The notes: generated by a model not told the origin, from the letters alone. A stretch of DNA of 12,262 nt from Candidatus Nanohaloarchaea archaeon (GCA_030636885.1 DAOVVY010000012.1:1-12262), one strand, 5' to 3'. Positions 1-6,273 are shown, counted from the first letter of the stretch. Translations and numbers: made by a program.

Positions 1-1
1 A

Positions 2-238
2 AATTGTTTTGTTAAAAGTAATAAAGGAAAAATACCTTGTAAAAATAGTTTACTTAATTTAAGATATATCCCTAGAGAGGATCAGCGCAGTATAACAATA
101 ACATTAACCCCAAATAATAACAATTTTACACTAAAAATGGATGCATATTTAAACTATTTAATAAACATTCCTGTAAAATCCAAAACATTTAAGTGTATTA
201 ATCAAGAAAAAAATCTTTATTCCTGTAATCAAATATAA
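2..238 (+). CDS. C-terminal part of an unrecognised protein (start lies before the window)
   Basis: A frame is open from the left edge through 78 codons to TAA at 236-238. At this base composition such a run is unlikely by chance (my rough estimate is a few in a thousand), so I take it as the tail of a gene that starts upstream. The visible part reads NCFVKSNKGKIPCKNS, then a Thr/Asn-rich beta-like stretch (SITITLTPNNNNFTLKM), then a tail with two more Cys (TFKCINQEKNLYSC). Four Cys and the beta-rich, Asn-rich character would fit a secreted or surface protein, but that is inference and I recognise no family. An internal ATG at 137 would give only 33 residues and is not preferred. A 7-bp hairpin begins at the stop codon, and the first copy of a 91-base direct repeat begins 47 bases downstream. 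Confidence 0.5.
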   Translation, partial: NCFVKSNKGKIPCKNSLLNLRYIPREDQRSITITLTPNNNNFTLKMDAYLNYLINIPVKSKTFKCINQEKNLYSCNQI

Positions 239-270
239 GTTCGGCGACGGAACTTAAATTCTTAGAATTT
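236..270 (+). other. two adjacent hairpins at the stop of the partial gene
   Basis: TAAGTTC (236-242) pairs with GAACTTA (250-256) around the loop GGCGACG. AAATTC (256-261) can pair with GAATTT (265-270) around TTA. They start exactly at the stop codon. No T-run follows, so this is not a typical archaeal terminator; a 3' end protecting or processing structure is one possibility. The pairings are seen; the role is not known. Confidence 0.4.
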
Positions 271-285
271 ACCCTATGTGAGATA

Positions 286-376
286 TAACAAGTGCTTTTA
301 AGACTCCACTTCGTTCAGTCCAAATTCTTACTAATAATCAACATAGATACAAAAACTTCGCAAAAGCAAATTTGTT
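286..376. repeat. direct repeat, copy 1 (91 bases)
   Basis: This segment matches 820-910 at 82 of 91 positions without gaps. The first 31 bases are identical in both copies. The nine differences fall evenly over the three codon phases (three each), so the similarity does not look like conserved coding sequence. It lies between the stop of the left-edge gene and the start of the small gene at 450. Confidence 0.85.
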
Positions 377-449
377 ATATTCAATTGACGGGGAGGCAAC
401 GAGGACAGATTAATAAAGTTTCATAACCTATGAGTAGTAGTTGATAAAA

Positions 450-734
450 ATGGCGATAAGTATTTGTCCAAATTCAGATTGTGAAAAACCAATAGACATA
501 GATGGTTATGTTGTGCATGGTGTACGAACTTTATTCTATTGTGAATGTGGTGAGGTATATGATATGTCTACAGGATTCGGTAAATTAACGAAAGTACCAA
601 CGAATGAAATTGATTTAACGGGTCTTGATGGAATCTATCCTAGTCAAAATCCATGTGATGCTAATTTTAATAAGGGAATATTCATAAAAAAGACTCGTTG
701 GTCAAACTATAACGAATCGAATGAATCTGAATAA
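450..734 (+). CDS. small unrecognised protein with a zinc-ribbon-like Cys pattern
   Basis: A 94-residue protein if translation starts at ATG 450; a TTG at 441 would add three residues, but nothing supports it. I recognise no family. The N-terminal half has Cys6-x4-Cys11 (ICPNSDCEK) and Cys31-x-Cys33 (YCECGEV), which could hold a zinc ion in a small rubredoxin- or zinc-ribbon-like knuckle. The rest is polar, with a Gly/Asp-rich middle and a Ser/Asn/Glu tail. A TATA-like TAATAAAG at 411-418 would put the transcript start near 440, giving a very short leader and explaining the lack of a ribosome-binding site. The gene lies inside a 534-base unit bounded by the two copies of a 91-base direct repeat and faces the next small gene tail to tail. 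Function is unknown. Confidence 0.6.
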   Translation: MAISICPNSDCEKPIDIDGYVVHGVRTLFYCECGEVYDMSTGFGKLTKVPTNEIDLTGLDGIYPSQNPCDANFNKGIFIKKTRWSNYNESNESE

Positions 735-819
735 ATTGTTGAATAATTCTTATAATTTCTCCACCGCAGACTCTTCGTCGCGACACTCCTTGTCGTTGAG
801 GATATTGGTTCCGAGAACT
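735..819. other. intergenic, GC-richer patch with a short hairpin
   Basis: Between the stop of the small zinc-ribbon-like gene and repeat copy 2 lies a patch clearly richer in G+C than its surroundings. CGACA (781-785) pairs with TGTCG (791-795) around CTCCT, and GTTC/GAAC (808-818) around CGA. The bases directly before repeat copy 2 (GAACTTA) also occur at 250-256 before copy 1, where about 30 extra bases intervene, so the original repeat may have been longer. No gene is supported here. Confidence 0.4.
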
Positions 820-910
820 TAACAAGTGCTTTTAAGACTCCACTTCGTTCCGTCCAAATTCGTACTAACAATCAACATAAAAACAAGAACTTCTCAAAAG
901 CACATTAGTT
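820..910. repeat. direct repeat, copy 2 (91 bases)
   Basis: Partner of 286-376, offset by 534 bases in the same orientation. It occupies the gap between two convergent genes, so it would lie in the 3' region of both. After 910 the similarity stops. A short palindrome (ATGAC-TC-GTCAT, 923-934) follows before the end of the next gene. Confidence 0.85.
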
Positions 911-947
911 CAACGAAATTCAGATGACTCGTCATATAAGAAAAATC

Positions 948-1241
948 CTATCTTGGTACACAATCGAATCGATACTCTTCATTTACAGGTGTTAATATTA
1001 AATTATGTGTTGGTTTAATTCTCCCAATTATTCTTTCTAATAAATTAACATAACGAGTGTCATTAGACCAATGATAATTACTATCATTTGTTTTGTTTGT
1101 AATTTTTACAGGAAAAATCGTATTAACTAGATTGGTCACAGAGTCATCAGTATAATAAGACACACCATTATCAATATGTGAAGGTTTAAGATCAAATAAA
1201 TCACACCCTAAATAATTATTCAATATTTTTTTAAGATTCAT
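948..1241 (-). CDS. small unrecognised protein
   Basis: A 97-residue protein with no family I recognise. Two ATGs compete. A GAGGT motif lies only 2 bases before the ATG at 1247 but 8 bases before the one at 1241, so I prefer 1241 (MNLKKILNNYLGCDLFDLKP). The sequence is acidic to neutral with a predicted mixed helix/strand character, two Cys far apart (near residues 13 and 94), no membrane segment and no signal peptide. The order of charged and aromatic residues looks like a normal folded small protein. It is transcribed toward the zinc-ribbon-like gene at 450-734, with the second direct-repeat copy between their stops. Confidence 0.55.
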   Translation of the reverse strand: MNLKKILNNYLGCDLFDLKPSHIDNGVSYYTDDSVTNLVNTIFPVKITNKTNDSNYHWSNDTRYVNLLERIIGRIKPTHNLILTPVNEEYRFDCVPR

Positions 1242-1293
1242 TTCCATTTACCTCATTTATTATACTTAATTAATCTTTTTAAACCTTTCGTTA

Positions 1294-1437
1294 TTAACTA
1301 CTAACTAGAAACTGCATCAAACACTCACCACATAAACTCTCCTCACCTACACTCCACATCTCATCCTCATATAACAAAGGATAAAAAGAATTGCTCAACA
1401 CCACACATCCAACAAACCACACACAAATGAAAGACAT
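1294..1437 (-). CDS. possible 47-residue Cys-rich mini-protein
   Basis: The minus strand is open for 47 codons from ATG at 1437 to TAA at 1294-1296. The product has Cys5, Cys11 and a close pair Cys36-x2-Cys39 (SLCGECLMQFL), with acidic and aromatic residues between (YEDEMWSVGEES). This is the layout of a small treble-clef or zinc-ribbon protein, a class that is abundant and often unannotated in archaea. Against it: no ribosome-binding motif precedes the start, and the ATG overlaps the TATA box of the divergent permease gene at 1464. The region is also strongly strand-biased (almost no G on the plus strand between about 1310 and 1430). It may be a real mini-gene, a remnant, or chance; I lean slightly toward real because the CGEC context is protein-like. 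Confidence 0.4.
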   Translation of the reverse strand: MSFICVWFVGCVVLSNSFYPLLYEDEMWSVGEESLCGECLMQFLVSS

Positions 1438-1442
1438 ATAAA
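1436..1442 (+). promoter_or_regulatory. TATA box of the permease gene
   Basis: ATATAAA is centred 25 bases before ATG 1464. This predicts a transcript starting at or next to the start codon, i.e. a leaderless mRNA, which fits the absence of a GGTGA motif. Confidence 0.6.
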
Positions 1443-1463
1443 CAGATAGACATTATTTAATCT

Positions 1464-2330
1464 ATGGAAACTTGGTTATTGTTCGGCATCCTAAGTTATC
1501 TGTCATATGCGATATCGACATCAATCGATAAATATATGATGAATAACAGATATGACACAATAAAAACCAATACTTTAAAGATGTTTTTTGACGGAATCAT
1601 ACTTCTGATAGCAAGCTCAATCTTTTTCAACTTACAGATAACCAATAACCTAATTTTCGGTTCCTTGATCCTTGGAAGCATCTATGCATTCTCAGGAATT
1701 TTCTATTTTGAAACACTCAACCTTAAAGATGTCAGTTCAATTGTCCCATATTACAGCTCAGCATCATTATTATTCGTATTTTTTGGATCAATAGTTTTCT
1801 TTAACGAAATTGTCAATATATTCAACTACATAGGCATTGCAACAATAATACTAGGAATATACCTTGTCCTTTCAGAAACAGGTCTGAAACTTCCAAGAAA
1901 AGATAAAGGACTAATTTATGCAACAATAATAATCATATCCAGTGTCTTATATTCACTCCTCACACAACTATTTTTAAATGACATAGAACCCATGAGTCTT
2001 GCAATCTGTATGTATTTCTCAGCAACATTATTTCTGATATTATACTTGTACATATTCAAGAAAGAGAACCCTAAACAAATTACACACTACAAGAAATATC
2101 AAAAACAGATAAAGAACATATTTATTGCATCTATTTTTGGAGCATTAGGCACATTCCTATTATATTATGCATTATCTGTCGGAAATGCATCAAAAGTATA
2201 TCCGTTAGTAGGGCTCCAAATGATATTTATATTTATGATCGCCACAATAATACTTAAAGAACAATTCAAATGGCATAAGCTTATAGGAATACTCACAATC
2301 ACCATAGGTATATTCCTTATTTCAATTTAA
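1464..2330 (+). CDS. EamA/DMT-superfamily membrane permease
   Basis: A 288-residue, very hydrophobic protein with about ten membrane helices in two similar halves: five helices in roughly residues 1-140, then five in 150-288 with a charged loop near 198-217 (KKENPKQITHYKKYQK). This is the architecture and length of the drug/metabolite transporter superfamily (EamA). The ends of both halves show the usual helix-loop-helix pattern: FFNEIVNIFNYIGIATIILG in the first, then a Lys-Glu-Gln-Phe segment and IGILTITIGIFLISI in the second. Members export or import small metabolites across the cytoplasmic membrane, and the substrate cannot be read from sequence. It stands alone with its own TATA box and appears leaderless. 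Its neighbours do not suggest a substrate. Family assignment is firm; function beyond that is not. Confidence 0.85.
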   Translation: METWLLFGILSYLSYAISTSIDKYMMNNRYDTIKTNTLKMFFDGIILLIASSIFFNLQITNNLIFGSLILGSIYAFSGIFYFETLNLKDVSSIVPYYSSASLLFVFFGSIVFFNEIVNIFNYIGIATIILGIYLVLSETGLKLPRKDKGLIYATIIIISSVLYSLLTQLFLNDIEPMSLAICMYFSATLFLILYLYIFKKENPKQITHYKKYQKQIKNIFIASIFGALGTFLLYYALSVGNASKVYPLVGLQMIFIFMIATIILKEQFKWHKLIGILTITIGIFLISI

Positions 2331-2360
2331 TATACAAAAACCCCAAAACCAACCCAAAGC

Positions 2361-2427
2361 TTTTTAAACTTTTAGCTATTAACACTCTACATATTACTTA
2401 CTTTGAGCCACGTTCTCAAAATATAAA
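2361..2427 (+). promoter_or_regulatory. promoter region of the ribosomal/translation operon (two candidate TATA boxes)
   Basis: TTTTTAAAC at 2361-2369, preceded by an AAAGC that could act as BRE, would give a start near 2390 and a leader of about 60 bases. ATATAAA at 2421-2427 would give a start near 2448 and an almost leaderless mRNA. The GGTG at 2439-2442, 7 bases before ATG 2450, is only useful with the upstream box, which I therefore prefer. Confidence 0.45.
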
Positions 2428-2449
2428 GATATACAAACGGTGTCATAAT

Positions 2450-2752
2450 ATGAAACTTCCGGAAGAGATTAAAAGATTCTGCCCATCCTGTAACAGTCAC
2501 AATGTGCACAAGATAAAAAGGGTAAAGACAGCAGGTCGTGCAAAGGCTGGCCTAAAGAAAAGAGATAGACACATCCGAGAAAAACTACACAAGGGATACG
2601 GTGGAAGTCCAAAACCATTACCTGCAAACAGTAACAGATATGGTGCAAAAACAAGCCAGAAGATCATGTTAAAATTCACATGCACAAAATGCAACAAATC
2701 ACACCAAAGTACTGATCCAAAAAGATCAAAAAAATTCGAAATTACAAGATAA
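2450..2752 (+). CDS. rpl44e: large-subunit ribosomal protein eL42 (L44e)
   Basis: A 100-residue basic protein that binds 23S rRNA in the large ribosomal subunit. The zinc site is visible as CPSC (residues 11-14) and CTKC (near 78-81), the C2-C2 pattern of archaeal L44e. Between them lie the Arg/Lys-rich RNA-binding segments, including the KKRDRHIREKLHKGYGGSPKP region, and the C-terminal half ends KRSKKFEI. Length is close to that of other archaeal members (about 92-100). GGTG at 2439-2442 serves as ribosome-binding site. It heads a tight plus-strand operon, with eS27 starting 13 bases after its stop. Pairing of rpl44e and rps27e is conserved in archaea. Confidence 0.95.
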   Translation: MKLPEEIKRFCPSCNSHNVHKIKRVKTAGRAKAGLKKRDRHIREKLHKGYGGSPKPLPANSNRYGAKTSQKIMLKFTCTKCNKSHQSTDPKRSKKFEITR

Positions 2753-2765
2753 ATGGTGAATATAT

Positions 2766-2933
2766 ATGGTAGGCACATTCATGAAAGTCAAATGTTCAAA
2801 ATGCAGCAATGAGCAGAATATCTTCAGCAAAGCAGCAACTAACGTTAAATGCCTTGTCTGTGAAAGCACACTCGCAGAAGCAACAGGTGGAAACGCAAAA
2901 GTTAAAGCTGAAATTGTCGAAAAGCTCAAATAA
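2766..2933 (+). CDS. rps27e: small-subunit ribosomal protein eS27
   Basis: A 55-residue zinc-ribbon protein of the small ribosomal subunit. CSKC at residues 10-13 and CLVC at 29-32 form the C4 zinc site. The segment FSKAATNVKCLVCESTLAEA and the following TGGNAKVKAEI are characteristic of archaeal S27e, whose usual length is about 60. A strong GGTGA at 2755-2759, 6 bases before the ATG, fixes the start; it overlaps the sequence just after the eL42 stop, so the two genes are likely translationally linked. A T-rich stretch follows its stop. Confidence 0.95.
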   Translation: MVGTFMKVKCSKCSNEQNIFSKAATNVKCLVCESTLAEATGGNAKVKAEIVEKLK

Positions 2934-2969
2934 TTTTTTCTTTTTTTAAAAATTTAACAAAAATTATTT

Positions 2970-3749
2970 ATGTGGATAAATATGCAGACAAAAACAAACA
3001 AACCAAAAATCGGTGAAATAATAATAGCCGAAGTCATAAGCATAAATCCAAATAGTATCTATGTAAAACTTGATGAATATAACATGAACGGAATGATCCA
3101 TGTTACAGAACTATCAACAAGTTGGGTCAAAGACATCCGTAAAGTTGCAAAGAAAGGACAGAAACTAGTTCTGAAAGTACTCCCGGCACGAGGAGACGGA
3201 CGAATCGCAAGTCTATCACTGAAAAGAGTAAAACCCTCACAGAAACGTGAGAAACTAGAGTTCATCAAGAACGAAAAAAGAGCAACAAAAATTCTTGATT
3301 TCATAGTAGAAAAACTAGAGTTGAAAGACAATAAGGACGACATAAAAAAGATAACAGACACACTTATTGAGTATTATGAAAGTCTCTACAATGCATTCAG
3401 CTCAATATCCTCTGAAGGTATGGACAAAGACCTTGCCAAAGAATTAAACAAAGACTGGGCAAAAGAGATAGAAACAATCGCAAAAGAAAAGATAAAACCA
3501 AAAATATTGACTATCCGCGGAAACCTAACAATAAAAATGACAACACAAAATGGCTTAAAAACAATAAAAGAAGCATTAAATATAAATAATTCAAAAATAA
3601 AGATAAGTTATATCAGCGCACCAAAATACATGATTGAGATTGAAGGCAAAAATTACGCAGACATGGAAAACGAACTTGCCAAAACAGTTGAAGACATCAC
3701 AACCACCATAAAAAGCGGTAAAGGAACATGTCAATTTGCAAAGGTGTAA
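2970..3749 (+). CDS. eif2a: translation initiation factor aIF2, alpha subunit
   Basis: A 259-residue subunit of the heterotrimeric archaeal factor aIF2, which brings initiator Met-tRNA to the ribosome. An N-terminal S1/OB domain (about residues 14-88) shows GEIIIAEVISI, a GMIHVTELSTSWVKDIRKV segment matching the loop that carries Ser51 in the eukaryotic homologue, and RIASLSLKRV. A helical middle domain (about 95-170) and a C-terminal alpha/beta domain (about 175-259, which binds the gamma subunit) follow. Either ATG 2970 or ATG 2982 (MQTKTNKPKIGE) could be the start. Neither has a clear GGTGA, and family N-termini fit the shorter form slightly better. A TTTAAAAA-like element at 2946-2953 could allow extra transcription from here. 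The next gene's ribosome-binding site lies inside its last codons. Confidence 0.95.
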   Translation: MWINMQTKTNKPKIGEIIIAEVISINPNSIYVKLDEYNMNGMIHVTELSTSWVKDIRKVAKKGQKLVLKVLPARGDGRIASLSLKRVKPSQKREKLEFIKNEKRATKILDFIVEKLELKDNKDDIKKITDTLIEYYESLYNAFSSISSEGMDKDLAKELNKDWAKEIETIAKEKIKPKILTIRGNLTIKMTTQNGLKTIKEALNINNSKIKISYISAPKYMIEIEGKNYADMENELAKTVEDITTTIKSGKGTCQFAKV

Positions 3750-3754
3750 ATTAT

Positions 3755-3934
3755 ATGTCCATAATACGCAGATGCACAGTATGCCACAAATACACGATGA
3801 AAGAAACTTGTCCCGACTGTAGTTCAAGAACAATCGACCCACAACCACCAAAATTTTCACCGCAAGACAAATATGGTAGTTACAGACGACAGATGAAGCG
3901 CGAGATTGAGATGAAAAAAAAAGGGGCAGATTAA
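3755..3934 (+). CDS. nop10: H/ACA ribonucleoprotein subunit Nop10
   Basis: A 59-residue protein of the box H/ACA complex, which pseudouridylates rRNA together with Cbf5, Gar1 and L7Ae. The archaeal zinc ribbon is visible as CTVC (residues 7-10) and CPDC (19-22), followed by the signature PPKFSPQDKYGSYRR, which lies along the Cbf5 catalytic domain. I chose ATG 3755 rather than the upstream ATG 3728. The shorter form matches the family N-terminus (MSIIRRC), and GGTG at 3743-3746 is well spaced for it while the upstream start lacks a site. That motif overlaps the aIF2-alpha stop, and the next gene follows after a single base, so expression is coupled. Confidence 0.95.
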   Translation: MSIIRRCTVCHKYTMKETCPDCSSRTIDPQPPKFSPQDKYGSYRRQMKREIEMKKKGAD

Positions 3935-3935
3935 G

Positions 3936-4730
3936 ATGAAAACAACTGAAATAACTGTATTAAAAAAACCGGAACTGAATAACCCAATATTTATTGAAGG
4001 TTTACCTGGTGTTGGCTATATTGGTCGAAACGTAGCAGGTTACCTTATTGACACACTTGAAGCAGAAAAATTCGCAGAACTACATTCATTTCATTTCCCA
4101 CCGGTTGCCATGCTCGATTCAGAAAAAAATGGAAAGATGAACTCTTTAAAGAACGAATTTTATTTTTACAAGGCAAAGAACAAGACTGAGAAAGACATGA
4201 TAATCCTTATAGGTGACGCACAGAGCATGGATCCGGTAGGACATTATGAAATATCAAAAGAAGTAATTGAATTCATAAAAGAATTCAAACCTGAAATGGT
4301 ACTTACCCTTGGTGGTTTTGCAACAGGAAAACTTGATAATAAGACCCAGACCGTATTCGGTGCAGCAGTTAAAGATGAAATCATCACTAAATTTGAGAAA
4401 AAAGGCATAAAATTCAAAGACACAAACATAGGTCAGATCATAGGTGCTTCAGGACTTATGGTACTGGAAGCTGAGAAAAATAATATTGATGCAGTATGCC
4501 TTATGGGAGAAACATCAGGGATGCTCTTATCCGACCCTAAAGCCACAGAAAGCGTACTCGAATTTATAACTAAATATTTCAAATTAAAGATAGATATGTC
4601 AAAAATTGAAGAGAAAGTCAAAGAGACAGGCGATGTAATCAAAAAAATTGAATCACTTCAAAAGAAACTGACATCACAGAGCATGCCAAAACAGAACGAA
4701 AATGACGAAAATTTAGGATACATAGGTTAA
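3936..4730 (+). CDS. PAC2-family proteasome assembly chaperone-like protein
   Basis: A 264-residue protein of the PAC2 family (archaeal PbaA/PbaB-like, related to eukaryotic PAC2). It has the conserved N-terminal FIEGLPGVGYIGRNVAGYLI (residues 19-38), the HFPPVAML strand (53-60), the GDAQSMDPVGHYEIS segment (93-107), LTLGGFATGK (124-132), and GASGLMVLEAEKN plus CLMGETSGMLLSDPKA (170-203). A helical, coiled-coil-like region (about 215-247) ends in a flexible tail, ENLGYIG. In studied archaeal relatives the C-terminal tail docks on proteasome alpha subunits; here the tail has a Tyr near the end but is not an exact hydrophobic-Tyr-X end. It is the fifth gene of the operon, starting one base after Nop10 and ending 14 bases before the preferred rpoK start. 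The proteasome alpha gene lies about 7.5 kb away in the same window. Confidence 0.85.
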   Translation: MKTTEITVLKKPELNNPIFIEGLPGVGYIGRNVAGYLIDTLEAEKFAELHSFHFPPVAMLDSEKNGKMNSLKNEFYFYKAKNKTEKDMIILIGDAQSMDPVGHYEISKEVIEFIKEFKPEMVLTLGGFATGKLDNKTQTVFGAAVKDEIITKFEKKGIKFKDTNIGQIIGASGLMVLEAEKNNIDAVCLMGETSGMLLSDPKATESVLEFITKYFKLKIDMSKIEEKVKETGDVIKKIESLQKKLTSQSMPKQNENDENLGYIG

Positions 4731-4744
4731 TAATGGTGAAACAG

Positions 4745-4912
4745 ATGGAAAAATACTCAAGATTTGAAAAAGCAAGAATCATATGCGCACGAGCATTACA
4801 ACTTTCAATGGGCGCACCAAGTCTCCTGAAGAAAGCTCCAGGCAATCCAATTGAAGCTGCAAAAGAAGAATATGCAACAGATGTCATCCCTATAACCGTC
4901 GTAAGACATTAA
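4745..4912 (+). CDS. rpoK: DNA-directed RNA polymerase subunit K (Rpo6, RPB6/omega homologue)
   Basis: A small subunit of the archaeal RNA polymerase, homologous to RPB6 and bacterial omega, that clamps the large subunit during assembly. The conserved core is clear: YSRFEKARIICARALQLSMG, then APSLL, then the PIEAAKEEY segment and the C-terminal IPITVVRH. The ATG at 4733 is in frame, but GGTGA at 4735-4739 lies inside those extra codons and is ideally spaced (5 bases) for the ATG at 4745. I therefore call a 55-residue protein starting MEKYSRFEK, which matches the usual archaeal length. It closes the operon, and T-rich sequence follows immediately. Confidence 0.93.
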   Translation: MEKYSRFEKARIICARALQLSMGAPSLLKKAPGNPIEAAKEEYATDVIPITVVRH

Positions 4913-4948
4913 TTTTTTATTCTTATACTTTTTTTAATTCTTATTTTC
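4913..4948 (+). terminator. T-rich terminator after rpoK
   Basis: Two poly-T runs (4913-4918 and 4929-4935) separated by mixed T-rich sequence directly follow the rpoK stop. Such runs are the usual intrinsic termination signal of archaeal RNA polymerase. Confidence 0.6.
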
Positions 4949-4952
4949 TAAA

Positions 4953-4961
4953 CATATATAT
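4953..4961 (+). promoter_or_regulatory. TATA box of the enolase gene
   Basis: CATATATAT is centred 34 bases before ATG 4991, predicting a start about 9 bases before the codon. No GGTGA motif precedes the ATG, which fits a nearly leaderless mRNA. Confidence 0.5.
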
Positions 4962-4990
4962 CACCCACAACAAATTATAACCAGATTAAC

Positions 4991-6145
4991 ATGATAATAC
5001 ACAATCTTCACGCAGAAAAAATTCTTGACAGCCGTGGTAACTGGACTGTTCGCGCATATATCAACGGTGTCTCAGGCACAGCTCCAAGTGGTGCATCAAC
5101 TGGAACTTATGAAGCAAAGGTGATGCCTGCAGACAAAGCAGTAAACATGATAAACACAAAACTTCAACGCCTTGTAGGAGAAAACATTAACCAGATAGAT
5201 GCAGACATATTAATAGAAACCCTTGACGGCACAGATAACTTCGATAAGATTGGTGGAAACACAGCAATAGCAGTATCATTTGCAGTCTTCAACGCAATCC
5301 ACAATTCAAAAAAAATCACAAAAGAAATATTCCCGTACCCACTAGGTAATGTATTCGGTGGTGGAGCACATGGTGGTTCAACCACATTCCAAGAATTTCT
5401 CGCACTACCGACCAAAGCAAAATCCATATATGAAGCATTAGACACAAATGTACAACTCCATAAGAGATTAAGAGAAACACTCAACAAAAAAGCAAAAACA
5501 GTTGGTATAAATGATGAAGGCGCACTGACTGCAGACATTGACGACTTCAAAGCACTTGACATAATTACAGACTTAGCAGAAGATATCGGATGCAGAATTG
5601 GACTAGACGTTGCAGCATCAGAATTTTTCAATAAAGAAAAATATACATACAGATCACTCAAAAAAACATTGACGCCCGCGGATCAGCTTGATTTCCTAAC
5701 TGAAACCGCAAGAAAATACAAATTAATATACTTAGAAGATCCTTTTGAAGAAAATGATTTTGAAAACACACAAAAACTAACAAAAAAAATAGGAAATAAA
5801 TGTCTCGTATGTGGAGATGACCTTTTTGTTACAGATGAAAAAAGACTCCAGAAAGGTATAACATTAGGTGCTGCAAACTCACTGATAATTAAACCAAATC
5901 AAGCAGGTACAATTTCACTCGCACAAGACACCATAACTCTTGCAAAAAAACATGACATAACACCAATTGTATCACACAGATCAGGTGAAACTGAAGATTC
6001 AACCATAAGCAGACTTGCACTATTTTGGAGTGCACCAATAATTAAAGCAGGTGTAATAGACATGCGCATCTCAAAATTAAATGAACTCATACACCTTTGG
6101 AACATGGCAGAAACACCCAGTATGACAAAATTGAAATTAAAATGA
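4991..6145 (+). CDS. eno: enolase (phosphopyruvate hydratase), compact form
   Basis: Converts 2-phosphoglycerate to phosphoenolpyruvate in glycolysis and gluconeogenesis, in the cytoplasm. At 384 residues it is shorter than most enolases (about 415-435), but every catalytic element I can check is present. These are the SGASTG loop (33-38), His127 and Glu135 (AHGGSTTFQEF), Glu176 (INDEGA), metal ligands Asp206 (GLDVAASEF), Glu249 (YLEDPF) and Asp276 (CGDDLFVT), base Lys301 (LIIKPNQAGT), HRS at 329-331 and Lys352. So it should be active. One oddity: the normally near-invariant Pro of the DSRGNPTV motif is Trp here (DSRGNWTV, residue 18). The saved length is likely in surface loops. An eno gene near rpoK and rps2 is a common archaeal arrangement. 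Confidence 0.95.
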   Translation: MIIHNLHAEKILDSRGNWTVRAYINGVSGTAPSGASTGTYEAKVMPADKAVNMINTKLQRLVGENINQIDADILIETLDGTDNFDKIGGNTAIAVSFAVFNAIHNSKKITKEIFPYPLGNVFGGGAHGGSTTFQEFLALPTKAKSIYEALDTNVQLHKRLRETLNKKAKTVGINDEGALTADIDDFKALDIITDLAEDIGCRIGLDVAASEFFNKEKYTYRSLKKTLTPADQLDFLTETARKYKLIYLEDPFEENDFENTQKLTKKIGNKCLVCGDDLFVTDEKRLQKGITLGAANSLIIKPNQAGTISLAQDTITLAKKHDITPIVSHRSGETEDSTISRLALFWSAPIIKAGVIDMRISKLNELIHLWNMAETPSMTKLKLK

Positions 6146-6184
6146 TGAAATAAGAGACCAAAAAAACAACCAACCCCATAAACC

Positions 6185-6192
6185 TTTAAAAA
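6185..6192 (+). promoter_or_regulatory. TATA box of the uS2 gene
   Basis: TTTAAAAA predicts a start near 6214 and a leader of about 60 bases. The leader contains a short palindromic stretch (AGCAT-A-ATGCT at 6224-6234) and AAGGTG at 6261-6266, 7 bases before ATG 6274. Confidence 0.5.
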
Positions 6193-6273
6193 GATTTCAC
6201 ATCAAATACTCTTACAATTTCTTAGCATAATGCTTAAAGGAACTGATATTAAAAAATAATAAGGTGTTTATAG

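Noticed and set aside
286..376. Repeat copies read as coding: plus frame TSAFKTPLRSVQI is open in both copies, and a minus frame gives RIWTERSGVLKALV in both.
   Set aside because: The nine differences between copies fall three in each codon phase, the minus frame has a TGA in both copies, and neither frame has a start or a continuing upstream frame.
748..818. Minus-strand tail reading NILNDKECRDEESAVEKL, reminiscent of the C-terminus of a TnpB-type transposase.
   Set aside because: The frame is closed by a stop just upstream, and no zinc-finger or catalytic motif of TnpB is present nearby; too short to support a remnant.
2469..2778. Several long minus-strand frames opposite the ribosomal protein and other operon genes.
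   Set aside because: They are antisense to unmistakable conserved proteins, lack ribosome-binding motifs and have odd Phe/Leu/Ser-rich composition.
4733..4912. RpoK starting at ATG 4733 (59 residues).
   Set aside because: The GGTGA motif lies inside the extra codons and is correctly spaced for ATG 4745, which also matches the family length.
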